DNA from: Notospermus geniculatus
Taxonomy: Eukaryota; Nemertea; Pilidiophora; Heteronemertea; Lineidae
Direction of reading: 5' to 3'
Length of the DNA: 64,000 bases
NCBI GenBank assembly: GCA_002633025.1
Contig: NMRB01000055.1
Location: 360,315-424,314 of the forward strand
The notes below the pieces were generated by a model, which was not told the DNA's origin, ran no database searches, and saw nothing but the letters and a program-made list of their open reading frames with translations. Below are positions 1-13,000 of the stretch, in pieces (position 1 is the first letter of the stretch; each line of letters starts with the position of its first letter). The translations under genes were made by a program, and so were the position numbers.

Positions 1-962
1 ACACTGATGACATAGGCTAAAAGTGAAGCCCTTATCTCTGTATTGTAGCCTCCAATATGCCAGGAGTTGAAAGTGGCATTGTGTTATTTGATTGCATACT
101 CAACAGAACTGTAGTCCAGTTGCTCTGCACTTCCACTACAAGAAAGCCAGTATTTGTCCGTTCTTATTCTGCTTCCATTAGAGAATTTCCGTGTTTAATA
201 AGTCACGTTCTATTAAGTGCGGATCTGTTAAGCTCGGATAGGATAGCCGATCATATGTACTCCGAATCTAAATTACATGCGGATCAGCAATGGTGTTTCT
301 CTAGTGGAATGGCAATAAGTCCGGATCTTAGTATTATGATCGGCTACAGGTGGCTAAGATCGCTTGCGACTGCGCATGCTGGAGAGTAGCAGAACAATAC
401 ACGGTTCATTCCACATATCGCCATTCTGTAGCCGAACTTACTAACCTCAAATCCAGTAGTGGAAGCGCAAGACGTGAAATATCCGGTCATATTTTACATG
501 TACATGTAGATGCGGATAGACACCAGTACGACCGGATCTAAAAGCTGTAATAGAAGCGCAGATAGGCCTAGCCTTGGAGTACCGGTGGTATAAAGGAAAC
601 AAGTAGACTACCTCTGTCATGTCATAAATTTTGTATCATTGTGACGTCAATGTAAATGTTGACATGATTGTGATGCAAAACTGACTGGAACGTGAGCCTC
701 CGCAGGAAGTTAACTACTTGGCCTTGACCTACATACTGTGTTCTGCTTTGTTGATAAATTGTTTCACTTATTTCTCATTGATATATGACATGCTTATCAC
801 TGAAACAGCTGTTTCAGCATGAGCTCCTCTCTGTACAACTGAATAAACTAACAGAGGCAGCTTGGGATGTAAAATCCAAATCTAATACATGTACTCCATG
901 TAGGCCAACCAAACACAAAAATCTGTCAATCCGACTACATTTACTCTCTCCTGTCCTTGCAG

Positions 963-1066
963 TAAAATCACATCACCAAGATGGAAGACTTTCAAGGGTA
1001 TGAAATTGCACCTGAAGGACAAGATTCGACTCAACAATATCATCTGGAGAGAGTGGCATATGCAGT
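963..1066 (+). CDS. MLXIP: Mondo exon: conserved region with 14-3-3-binding helix
   Basis: After a pyrimidine-rich acceptor ending at 962, the frame reads SPRWKTFKGMKL, then DKIRLNNIIWREWHMQ, and ends at a GTAAGT donor. This matches the MCR3 stretch of vertebrate Mondo proteins (DKIRLNNAIWRAWYIQ), which in ChREBP contacts 14-3-3 and controls cytoplasmic retention. The exon begins with the third base of a codon, so a GGT glycine split across the upstream intron is expected, as in the human GK pair. Nothing resembling the preceding exon is visible in 1-962. Confidence 0.93.
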
Positions 1067-4000
1067 GTAAGTGCATCATACAACAGGCATTCAATCGATC
1101 CCACAATATCAGTGAAATCATCCCCATTTTGTTCTGTGTCTCCTCACTTCTGTCTCCATCAGCCTGGAGAGGATATGGGTTGTTTACATGAACAAAACAG
1201 CTGTGATTCAGGCCAGGCATTTTGTAGCTAATAATAATATTATGTGAGTTCTTATATAGCACATTTCCAGTTGAACTGCTCAATGCGCTTTACATTACAA
1301 TGTATTAACCCAGCTATAGGTCTGTTCATTCCAATTTCCTTTCTCCACTACCTGGGGAGTATTACAGTCCCGGCAGCCAATTTCAGCACTCTTGGACTAA
1401 CATTCATAAAGACCATCACTACCAACCAGGTACCCCTTTTACACCTGGGTGGGGTGAAGCAAGTGAGACAAAGTGACTTGCTCAAGGTCACAAGCAGACA
1501 TGTTTTTTTCTTGGTTGGGACTGGGAATCGAACCCGGGATCCTCTGATCAGGAGTCCGTCTCGCTAACCACTAGACCACGCCACTCCACAGCTGTGGCTG
1601 CTGCACTGGTTGCCTCTCACCCTCGCATCCTTTTGAACAAGACTTGGAGAATTCCTGTGCCTTCTTGTGTTCCTAGAAACCAGACCTGCACCATGTACTT
1701 TGCTCTTCTTCAAATCAGATGGGCCAGTGCTAGCTAGCACCTTGTTGTTTCTGTTGTTTGTATATTCATTACCGGTAGGCTTTTTTGTAACCATCCTTAT
1801 CAAAGATCTGTATTTCTACATAAGCAAAGCATGTACCGGTAGTCTACATCAACTTGAAAACCATACTAAGCATTCACAACACATCAAGAATGCTCAAGTC
1901 TTGTACTTGTAGGCTAACTGGTGTCTGTCACATTATGTTTTGTTCCGGCTGCTGGTTCTGACCTGAAATAGTTTTTTATATTGAATTTAATGTAACTTTT
2001 CTGCTGAAATCCTGGGAATTCCAACGGTGTCTGTTTTCCAGTAGATTGAATTCTGGACCTCACTTATGTTGTTTTGTTGAAGTAAAGAACAATCATAACG
2101 AATACCACTGTCAATCATGTGAAAATTGACATTATCGAGACTAAGAATAGATGACTGTGTAACAAGAATGCAAACACACGATATATAGGTTTAGATAGGT
2201 CACTATATAGCAAACAGAAAAAAAATCGGCCCAATTCATCATGTCATTCACAATGAGTTGTTTCTGTTGGGCATATGTTGGGGGAATAATTGTACATGTA
2301 GGTAGTGATGCGTGAATAAAAAAAGAAGCAGAATGCTATTATGTATTCAATATCAGGTTTTGTTGCCGTCATTGCAATTCAAGTTGAAGGGTAAAAAAGT
2401 TGTTTACACAAGATCTCAGAATGTTATAAGGTTACAGTCCTCTGTATACATGTTGGTTTGCATGTTTGGCCTGAGAAGTTACTTGTTCCAGAACTTCCTT
2501 CCTTTCTTTCCAGATATCAAATCGAAGCATCCATTAGTTTGTCAATTTGCTGCGCCTCTGTCGGAGGACACACACAGCCGACCGGAGGTGCGTACCCGTT
2601 TGATGGCACCTGTTGAGTCTCAGCAGCAGGACGAGGTGAATACAGATTTCTCCTCACCTGGCTTTCTTCTTCTTTTTGACCCCAAATATCTGCCAGGAAA
2701 TGCCTTGTAAATAATAGATACCCTGGAGATTTCTTGTGGTAAAGACTACCATTTGCTGTACATGTGCTTGCAGCATGTGTTAAAATTTGCTTGTCCAAAA
2801 TTTATTTGCTGGTGCAGTTATGTTAACTGACATGCTTTTATTGGTATCTTATTGGATTTCCCTTACATATCAGAATCTCACATAAAGGGGTGTTTTGCAA
2901 GGCATGATCCTGCTATCTGAATTCTGACAGCATTGTCACTGCATGTCTGCATACTGCATGTTATTGCAAATCTATAGGGAATTTTTATGGGGAATCAAGA
3001 ATGTCAGAAAGCCATGGTCATTATGGAGAAAGGTATTCACTTCACATGTGCTGTTGTGTTGGTAGACAGTTTTGATGTTTGCTCTCAGGTCTCATATGTC
3101 ATCTGAAGTCACAAACTATGTATATCACCAGACAAAATGCCAGACCAACCTACCTGGAATCGGATGGTTGATAGCCAGTTATCTACATGTAAAAGTTCAC
3201 AGGTTGTGTCAAGGACATTTTTCAGCTCCCTGGGTCATGAATACATGCAGAACATTCTCTTTTGATTTGTGGTCGTTCACAACAGTGTCAGTGAGTGCTT
3301 ATAAAAATTGATGTGAATAATGCTTAAATTCATACTTATGGCATGATATGACCTTGTTTTTGGTGTCATCATCATCATCATCGTGTTCATCATTATTAAC
3401 ACCTTCACAGCCATTTACCCAGCTGTCCTAGTCTTGCATGCCTGACGTGACATCTGGACTGTGTCCATCCTGCGCTCATGATGAATCGTACTGTGCCTGA
3501 TTGACAAACATGTCAAGATGAGTTCAAAATGTTGAATAATAATCACGCAGTGTCCATGGTACCCTATGCTATATGTACCAACCACCTGAACTAAAACTGA
3601 GGTAGAAGTCTTCCATGCCAAGGCTGAAAATTATCAGAAAAGAATTAAAAAATACCATCATTTGTTTGTCTATTCCAACTTGACTAACATCATAGTTGGT
3701 GAACTTTCTGTCTAACTGTACCTTCATGTTTTGCGGCCGAAAAATTCTTTATTTTAGCCACAGGTAGCTCACGCTGCATTGGTTACCAAGAATCTGGGGG
3801 AAAAGTATTTTACTTCTAAAACTTGGCATTGAAAATACCTCAGCGGGCTTTGAATATGTTCGCAAAGTTTTTTTTTTGGTTATCCATTAACATGCTGAGT
3901 GAAATTCAAATGAAACTGTTCAAAGATTCCTGCCAAGTGAAAGCAAGAAACTTGATCCTGATTTCTTAAGTGAAAGCTATTCTAAAGTCTGCCCAAGGTG

Positions 4001-7000
4001 TACAAAAGATGCCACTCCGTACTAAAACAGGCTTCACTCCCTTGGCCCTTTTGGTTTAAATATTGTGGACTGATCACCCTGTACCTTGTATGCTAGCCCC
4101 CCCCCCCCATGCAGTTGTTGGTTTACAGTACTTTGATCACATCCGAAATGGAATATAAATGTCTTCACTGCAGGCCATCGTCATGGAAGGCAAGTACTGG
4201 AAACGGCGCCTACAAACAGTGACTGCAGAATACCAAAAATGGCGAGGATTCTTCAGAGACAAGATGGCCCGTGGCCACACAGATGAGCATGTTGATGTGG
4301 AACGTTCGCACGAGGCTCTCCTCGATCGCCTGACATCGAATGATCGGCTTCGTATTCATCCGCAGCGATCACCGACACCGGGCCTATCAAATATTGAAGA
4401 AGACTTGTTGATGGATTTCTCTGACACGCTGTTTTCCAGTTTCAAGGAACCATTACTGTTTCCTAATCCAAGAGAAATAGGTAATTTGCATTATTTTTAG
4501 TAGTAGAAGACTGACTGAGGAAGGTTCCGTGCAATTTTGATAGATGAGGAGGACTTTCTTGAGAAATTACCAGTATATGATTGGAATCATGGATCTGAAA
4601 TAATATTGAGGGAGTCAATACACATGGAATAAATCAAGTGAATGTCACTTGTTCTGTCAGACGTATGACACAGTTTCATGGGCTGAGTTGTATTGGCAAT
4701 AATAAAACACTATAGATTAATTAGTTTCTTGTTGATTGGTAATCGATTTGAATACCATATCAGGATCTAGGGTAACCTCTCTTTAACTCATTGAGTTCAA
4801 TTAAATCATGAATTGGCATTGATCCAGACATGATTTTTGGCTACCGGTACAGTTATTTTGGGTCCAGCTGGAGGCCTGAGAGAAGTATCAAATGTCAACC
4901 ACGAGTGGTTAGTTGGTGAACAGTGGTATGTCATTCTGTCCACTGAATACATCTTGAGAAATGTATTGGTTCCTACCACAGGAATGAACAATGGACCTAA
5001 ATAAGCTAAGGTTTTATTGTGCAACAATCCTGCTCAAAATATCAGACAACACCAGGATGTCCTATTTGTTATTTGATAATTGGATGTTTTGATAATGGGT
5101 TGTGCTAGTTCATAATCCGGTTACGAACAGTACCTGTTGACCCAGACAGTCAGAATGCAGACGAACAAAGATTATTGTATGTATTTGGGCCATAAGGTCA
5201 ATTTAAAGGTTTAATACATTAATGAGGAGATCCTGAACCGTTCCGAATCTTGAGAATTGCTCAGACCTGAATTGTATTGTCATCATGACAATCAGTGGAC
5301 ATGTAAATGATTAGGTGCTTTCAAATTCTCCATTCAGAATACAGTGTACTTTCATTTTATCCCACGACTGTAACCCAGACATTCAGCTGACCAACTTGGT
5401 CAAAGTCCATTTGGCTGACATAACCTATTGTCCGGTTTTGATTCACCAATTAATTTATTATCAGATGATATAGTAAACGTAGCTATTACTTGGCCTAAAT
5501 TCATCAACGGCTATACAGCTAAACCATAAACAAAAAGGAGTTCACTTTATTTGGATTTCTACACAAGCCCGTGCTTCCCAATTCTATCTCATTGCTCCAG
5601 CCATTGTTGCTGTTATACAGTTGAAACAGACATGCTCTCGCTGAAGTTCTGAGTGCCAGGTACTATCTTCACCACCATTCAATGTAAGAGTTTCCTCAAG
5701 TTGGCTCTCTATGGGCATTTCACTCAGCCATCGGAAACTAGGGGGCAAGCGTTTCTGTCTTGGTCTTATTGCATGTTGTACAGAAACTGAAAATGGTGAA
5801 TTGCCCATTGATAGTCAACTCACACATGGAGGGCCTCCACTCATCCTATCCTTGACGTGACCAAAGTTGTACAGCTGAGAGTGTCCTCAATGACTGGTGA
5901 CACAGAAGGCCAGCCTTGATTGGCTGCCAGAATGGTCAATTAATCAAATAATTCTTGACCAAAGTTCAATAAATCACCCCAGCTAAGCTGTTCTGGATGC
6001 ATATCTGTGATTGTTGTCATTTGCTCATACACAGGATAAGTTGATAAGACCTCATCAATTGTTAGTGTACAACATTATCTATATTTGGCAGGTTGCAAAT
6101 GTTTCCTCACACTTGTCTATTTGTTTCCTTCAGGTCAGCTTGGCAATGCAGACTTCATACAACCCGGACTCGTTCAGCTACAGCCTAACTTTGAGGACCT
6201 CATGGACACTATTGAAAACTTTTCTGGTTAGTTACTTTGCCCATTCATTACAGAACGCTTCATGTAGTCACAGCTGTTCGTAGATGATATTCGATGTAGT
6301 CACAGCTGTTCTTAGATGATATTCGATAACTGGACTTCAGTCAAGCATCCGATTTTTGCCTTCTACCCAAGATTCTTTGCAATTGTGTTCCTCAAACACA
6401 AGTAAAAAGTTGCTCATCAGTGATTTCTGAAGGGAATTTTGTTCATGTCTTCCTATTTCCTTGTTTCAGAGATGTGGGGGACAACCTGTGGCACATTAGC
6501 CCAAGCTAGAAGTGAACCTAGCCTTGCTGTGATGGAAACTGGACAGTCCTCAAATAATTTGGCGCAGGTGAGTCAATATCATTAGGGGTTGGAAATTGGT
6601 GTTAGAGATCGTATTTTCAATTTTGGAGGGTAGCAGTTGCCAATACAAATGAAGGTGAAGGTCTTGACATATTTGTCAGCACATTTAGGTTGTTTTTCTT
6701 AATCATTTTGTTTTCTTTGTTTCAGCAGCAGAACAACACCTTCCTTCAGAGCTTGCTGGTTGGGTCGGCAAATAAAGTACCTGACGCGACACAGAATCAA
6801 CAAATTGGAACGAATAATCTTAACATGACCCAGACACAGCTGCCCATGTTGAATAATAATCAGCGTCGGGAACAGACAATGATTCCAGATAACTTGGCAC
6901 CACCTCAGAATACCATCCCACAGACTCCACAGCATATAATATGTAGTGATTTAAACCAGGCTAGTTTGCTTGGTGCAAATCTGACTCGGGCTCAGCCAGT

Positions 7001-10000
7001 GCTTCCCAACCAAGCAAATCAGTCACTCCTGAATTCAGCATTACAGCAGACATTATTGGGATCTAACAACTTGGCGCAGGGGCTGTCTCTTTCTGCCTCA
7101 AGCATTGTGCAACCACAGCTCATTCAACAACTGCAACCGCAACAGCAACTGCTTTTACAACAGGGAAATGCAATCACTGTTGGGAATCTGCAAAATCAAT
7201 TGACGAGCTTAATATCACAGCCACAGACGCTCAATCTGGTCACCCTACCTGATCAGAATCAAGTGAAATTAGAACCGGTAGATCCAACCCGATTGACTCT
7301 AACCCCGCAGGTTCTAAACCCAGGTCTCGCACGAGACCCGGTGGTGCGAGAAGAGAGTAATAGTCTTGGGACCACGATTGTCTCGCAGTCGGTGCCCAAG
7401 ACTGTGACCGTCACGACGCCAAGCACCTCAGTGCTTTCTAGACTTCTTATATCACCCTCATCTCATACTCAGTCATCACAACCTCAAAAGGTATCACAGA
7501 AAAAGGGAGAGTTTGCTGTTCCAAAGGTAACCTATTTTCGATATTGCAATAAACTGACAGTGCTTGAAGGGAGCCAAATGTTGGCACCAAATGTTTGATA
7601 TCTTAAACTGGACACGATTATTCAATTTTGTGAGGTTGCTGACTTGTGTGAAGCCTGTCTGAGATTATGACGTATTTCTGTTTCAGGTTAAGCCACAGCA
7701 AAGGAAACCTCGTAACATTGCTCCGGCTGTCGCCACCCCTCCTGTCATGCAGAACACATTATTTGCACAGTTATTAACAAGTGGTAAGTAAGAGAAAACT
7801 AATACCACCTGTTGGTTCTGGTTCTGGTTTCAGGTGCTGAGCTTTAACTCCAGGCTTTTTTCCAGGTCTCACCCTGTTCTTACAACCTGCCTTCTTTTGT
7901 GCTGTAGAGCTTGGTGCGACAGGTGTGCCCCCTGCTGCTTTCATTCAAACGGCTGTAGCATGTACCAAAGGGCATGGAAATCAGTAAAGATGAGACCTGT
8001 TATGTACAGTACATGCTACGTGCGCCATGTAAATACTGTATGATCATATTTTTTCTTGGTTCATGTTCGTTTGCCAGGCTCTACAGTTGTTTATCTAACA
8101 ACATAATTTCTTGTGTTTTGCTTTGAGGAAATCCAAGGAATGTTGATGAGTGTCCAAGACAAATTATGAGTGAGAAGATATCTGATGAATGAATCTAATA
8201 TATTTAAGAAACATCTATACATTAGTACTTCTGACACACTGATGGTGACTTTTGTCTTAATTCATCAACATTTTTGGATGGTCCTTACTTTTATGTTGGC
8301 TGTGGAAGTTAGTGGATATGATTTGTCAGAGAAGACAGTTCATCTTCGAGTGTTTCGTCACTGTTTTTAGCTCAGCTGACCAAAGGTCAGCGGAGCTAGT
8401 CAAATAGGTATTCAGTGGCGTCAGTGTGTCAGTCCAGCAGTCCATCTGTCAATCTATGCCCGACGTTTTGTAGCTGTAATAGCTAGAGACTCCAAATTTC
8501 ATCTCAAGGTAGCCCTGGTGAAACTCTACTAGGAAACCGAAAATCGGCCCGTTTCAACTCACACNGTACCAAAGGGCATGGAAATCAGTAAAGATGAGAC
8601 CTGTTATGTACAGTACATGCTACGTGCGCCATGTAAATACTGTATGATCATATTTTTTCTTGGTTCATGTTCGTTTGCCAGGCTCTACAGTTGTTTATCT
8701 AACAACATAATTTCTTGTGTTTTGCTTCGAGGAAATCCAAGAAATGTTGATGTGTGTCCAAGACAAATTATGAGTGAGAAGATATCTGATGAATGAATCT
8801 AATATATTTAAGAAACATCTATACATTTGTACTTTTGACACACTGATGGTGACTTTTGTCTTAATTCATCAACATTTTTGGATGGTCCTTACTTTTATGT
8901 TGGCTGTGGAAGTTAGTGGATATGATTTGTCGGAGAAGACAGTTCATCTTCGAGTGTTTCGTCACTGTTTTTCAATGTTATGTGGTGCCCAATCGCCATC
9001 TGTTGAGCCGTCCAAAAAGGAGTGTGGTGCTCACAACAAAATGCCATGACCCCTGATGTTGTGTACCAACTACCAAACTTGAGATTATTTTCCCCGAAGT
9101 GACTTCCACTTAGTACTTCTCTGACGAGTGATTTCCACTTGTGCTTATAGCGTAAGCACATGTATAATATACCATATCCTAGGTGAAGGAACAGCATTGG
9201 TAATGGCTGGGTTTTGTTTATCTTTATGGTGGTAGACAACAAACTGAAAGCTTATAAGAACCTCTCCCATGGATTGGATATGTTATGGAAAAAACCCTGT
9301 GGCAAAAATGGGTTTGGTCACGCAACAGGTGTGAAAGAATGGTGTTCAGAAAATGGTGCTACTACTACTAAAGTTCCAAATGGTGCTACAGATACATACT
9401 ACCTGTGCTACAGACATCCTCCAGAGCTTTCTTCATCATCATCATATAACAGTTCGCCCTGCCTCCCTGCGGAACAACAACAAAGTGCTCTTCTAGCGTA
9501 CCTTTTAGCTCCAACAACGGAACAATCCAAGACTCCTGCGGCTGCTTTATCTACAACATCTAACTCTGGCAAGTGACTTTATTCGACTTTTTCAGGTGTA
9601 CTGGTGCTGCAAGCTACCCAGTTGTCATGCATAATCAATCATGTACCACCAAAAATACCTGTCCATGGTTATTTCAATGAAGGTTGATGCTCTTTGTCAT
9701 TATTTTCATGACATGATTAATGGAAACTCTCCAACACATTTCCAATTTTGGAAACTTCTGGTCCACTGTCAATGGTGCTCCCTCCCTGAGTGTTACTAAT
9801 AATACAGTCAAAAGAAGAAATGAAACATGCTTTTAGACAGCAGCTGCATCAATCTTTATCCAAGGTGAAACAGGTCTTTTTGGTCCTACTGATCTAGATT
9901 TTTTAATAGTTTACAGATTTCCTGGATGCAGTGCAGCTCACAGACCGCCAAGGTGTATGATGAGACATCAGTCTTGTATTATGAAGACTTGTTCTTGTCA

Positions 10001-13000
10001 TTTTCATAATCATAGCTTATGTGGGGTTCTTCACCGACATATCCAGGGGCAAGGAGGTGGCCAGTATGAGTCGAGTGGTCCAGTGGTCAAATTATACATG
10101 TAGCATTCTTGTGAATAAACAATGAGGAACGCTGAAGATGTTTGTCAGCTATTTTGTACTTACTGGAGAATGATGATGTGGCAATTGTCAGTCTGTCCTG
10201 TCATGGAATAGGGACATACATTGAGGTATATACTGATGCAAATAAGGCCAGTTTTATACTGAAGCCATACAAAACCTGAGCTGTGGGATCAGTGCAGTTA
10301 TAAGCAAAAACTGGTGTTGCTCAGGCCGCCTCCTTAACCCTTAATACTCATCGAGAACCCCAGCCTCATTGGCTTGTCATGTACTTGACATTGAATGTTG
10401 CATATTCTAAATAACGGCTTTAGTTTTAGACCTAAGGTCGCGGAGGAGCTGCACTACTGTACAGTGTACGTGGTCGGTTTGCTCATCAGTGAAGTAACTT
10501 GGATGTCTGCTTGGATCCTGTTGCCCCAGGTTTGGCAATGGGATTATTGGTCTGTATAAACTCCATGGAAGTAAGTTACCTCTGTCATCAGTTCGTTGTA
10601 GTTCTTCTATAGTGCCTCAGGTTCAAAAATATTACACATTACCGGTATTGTGAAAAGCAAGGAGGCTATAATATGCCAAGTCAGAGGTGTCAGAATACCG
10701 TAGTGTGAGATGAGCTATCAGTGATGATGTTGATGTAATGACAAGCACTTTTCAGGGAAATAACTGCACGTGTTTCCTTTCACATGCCTGAAGACAGAGT
10801 TTGAGAAGGAAGGCAGTTGAACAACCAACACCCAGAGCAAACCGACTGAAATCAAATATCTGGATAGTCAGTCATGCACAACTCAAATTCATGAATACAT
10901 GTATTTTGTAGTAATTCTATTGGCTTTGAGGATTAAAATCCTATGATAATGAAATTTATGGTGATGTTTGACAAACCATTAATTTATATCTTTTGTAAGT
11001 GATCACAGTAATCACTATAGGTGATATTCACCATTAACATTCTCAAGAGAAAAGGGGTTCTCTTTGCTGTTATACACAGTTCAGGAATTTGGCACTTTGT
11101 TTTGTAGTTTCTGAATTACCCATTTTCTGAAACTAAACCCTACCGTAATGCGCCCAGTCAAGTTCCAAACATTGCCAGCTGAGATGAGGTCCCTACTGAT
11201 TATGATTCATTTCAGCTTTTAAGTACGTCAAGTATGAGTATTGTCTTTTTGAAAGAACCTCTTTTCTCTCGTTGGGATGCACAGATTTGACGTTTTCCTT
11301 CTGGCTTTTGCAGTGCCTTCAACTGGTGCTCCATTCAACGTGAATATCAAGCAAGAGGCTCCTTCCAGTTGCCTTAGTGCAACACCAGTCCAGAACTCGA
11401 AATCCTCACTCAGTCAGCCAATTTCAATTGCTATTGTAAGTTCTAACATACTGAGATTAAACTAGCATAATTCATGTGTCATGCAGGAGGAAACTAGAGT
11501 CCTCAGAAAAACCACCACTTTAAACTACCGTAGTCACATGTAGAATGGGTTCATCCATGACATGAACCCACAGCCCACAAAGGCAGGATCACAGGGACAG
11601 TAATCGTAAATTTGTCCTTCATTCAGGCGCCACAAGTGATAGCCCCGCCATCACAGACAGCCAATCCAGGAATACTGAAGCAGGATGCATTTAGGTCTAT
11701 TACTGGTGCCCCCACCACCACCACGACTGGAAGTCCACATATTTCTAGTGAGTTGACATTGTATACATTTCTGCAAATGCTGTCTAAATATGTGCAGTGT
11801 TGGGCTGTATGCTTGACTCCAGATTTCAGGAATTCTGTCGTGAACCAATCTATACATGATTCACAATGTTGGTGCCTTGGAAAGCTTTCGGTCATTCCAT
11901 CGTTTATACATATTTGTGTAATGAATACATGAATCCCAATTAATTGCATTGATCTGTATAATGTATATTCTTCAGGTACATCTGATATGCAGATATCAAG
12001 CACTGGTAGTGGTAATGAGGATTCCATGCTCGAATGTTCCTTCGATGATGGTGTATGTTGAATTCCCTTGTCATTTTGCTTAATTGAATTGGTGAATGTT
12101 CATTGAATGAACACGTGAGGTCACCACAATCCGTAACAAGCTTTTCCCAATGTAGTTACATGTACTTGGAAGAAAGTTAGTTGATCTGACATGTTTCATT
12201 GTCCCTAGTTGCATTGACTTATTGACTTTANTAAGTTCTAACATACTGAGATTAAACTAGCATAATTCATGTGTCATGCAGGAGGAAACTAGAGTCCTCA
12301 GAAAAACCGCCACTTTAAACTACCGTAGTCACATGTAGAATGGGTTCATCCATGACATGAATCCACAGCCCACAAAGGCAGGATCGCAGGGACAGTAATC
12401 GTAAATTTGTCCTTCATTCAGGCGCCACAAGTGATAGCCCCGCCATCACAGACAGCCAATCCAGGAATACTGCAGCAGGATGCATTTAGGTCTATTACTG
12501 GTGCCCCCACCACCACCACGACTGGAAGTCCACATATTTCTAGTGAGTTGACATTGTATACATTTCTGCAAATGCTGTCTATTAAATATGTGCAGTGTTG
12601 GGCTGTGTGCTTGACTCCAGATTTCAGGAATTCTGTCGTGAACCATCTATTCATGATTCACAATGTTGGTGCCTTGGAAAGCTTTCGGTCATTCCATCGT
12701 TTATACATATTTGTGTACCGTAATGAATACATGAATCCCAATTCATTGCATTGATCTGTATAATGTATATTCTTCAGGTACATCTGATATGCAGATATCA
12801 AGCACTGGTAGTGGTAATGAGGATTCCATGCTCGAATGTTCCTTCGATGATGGTGTATGTTGAATTCCCTTGTCATTTTGCTTAATTGAATTGGTGAATG
12901 TTCATTGAATGAACACATGAGATCACCACAATCCGTAACAAGCTTTTCCCAATGTAGTTACATGTACTTGGAAGAAAGTTAGTTGATCTGACATGTTTCA

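Noticed and set aside
785-1003. Open frame overlapping the first Mondo exon region
   Set aside because: It reads a different frame from the conserved DKIRLNN exon and has no family resemblance upstream of 963.
4097-4108. Poly-C run (others at 27669, 34474 and poly-G near 43186)
   Set aside because: Simple homopolymers with no associated structure; likely length-variable sequence or read error.
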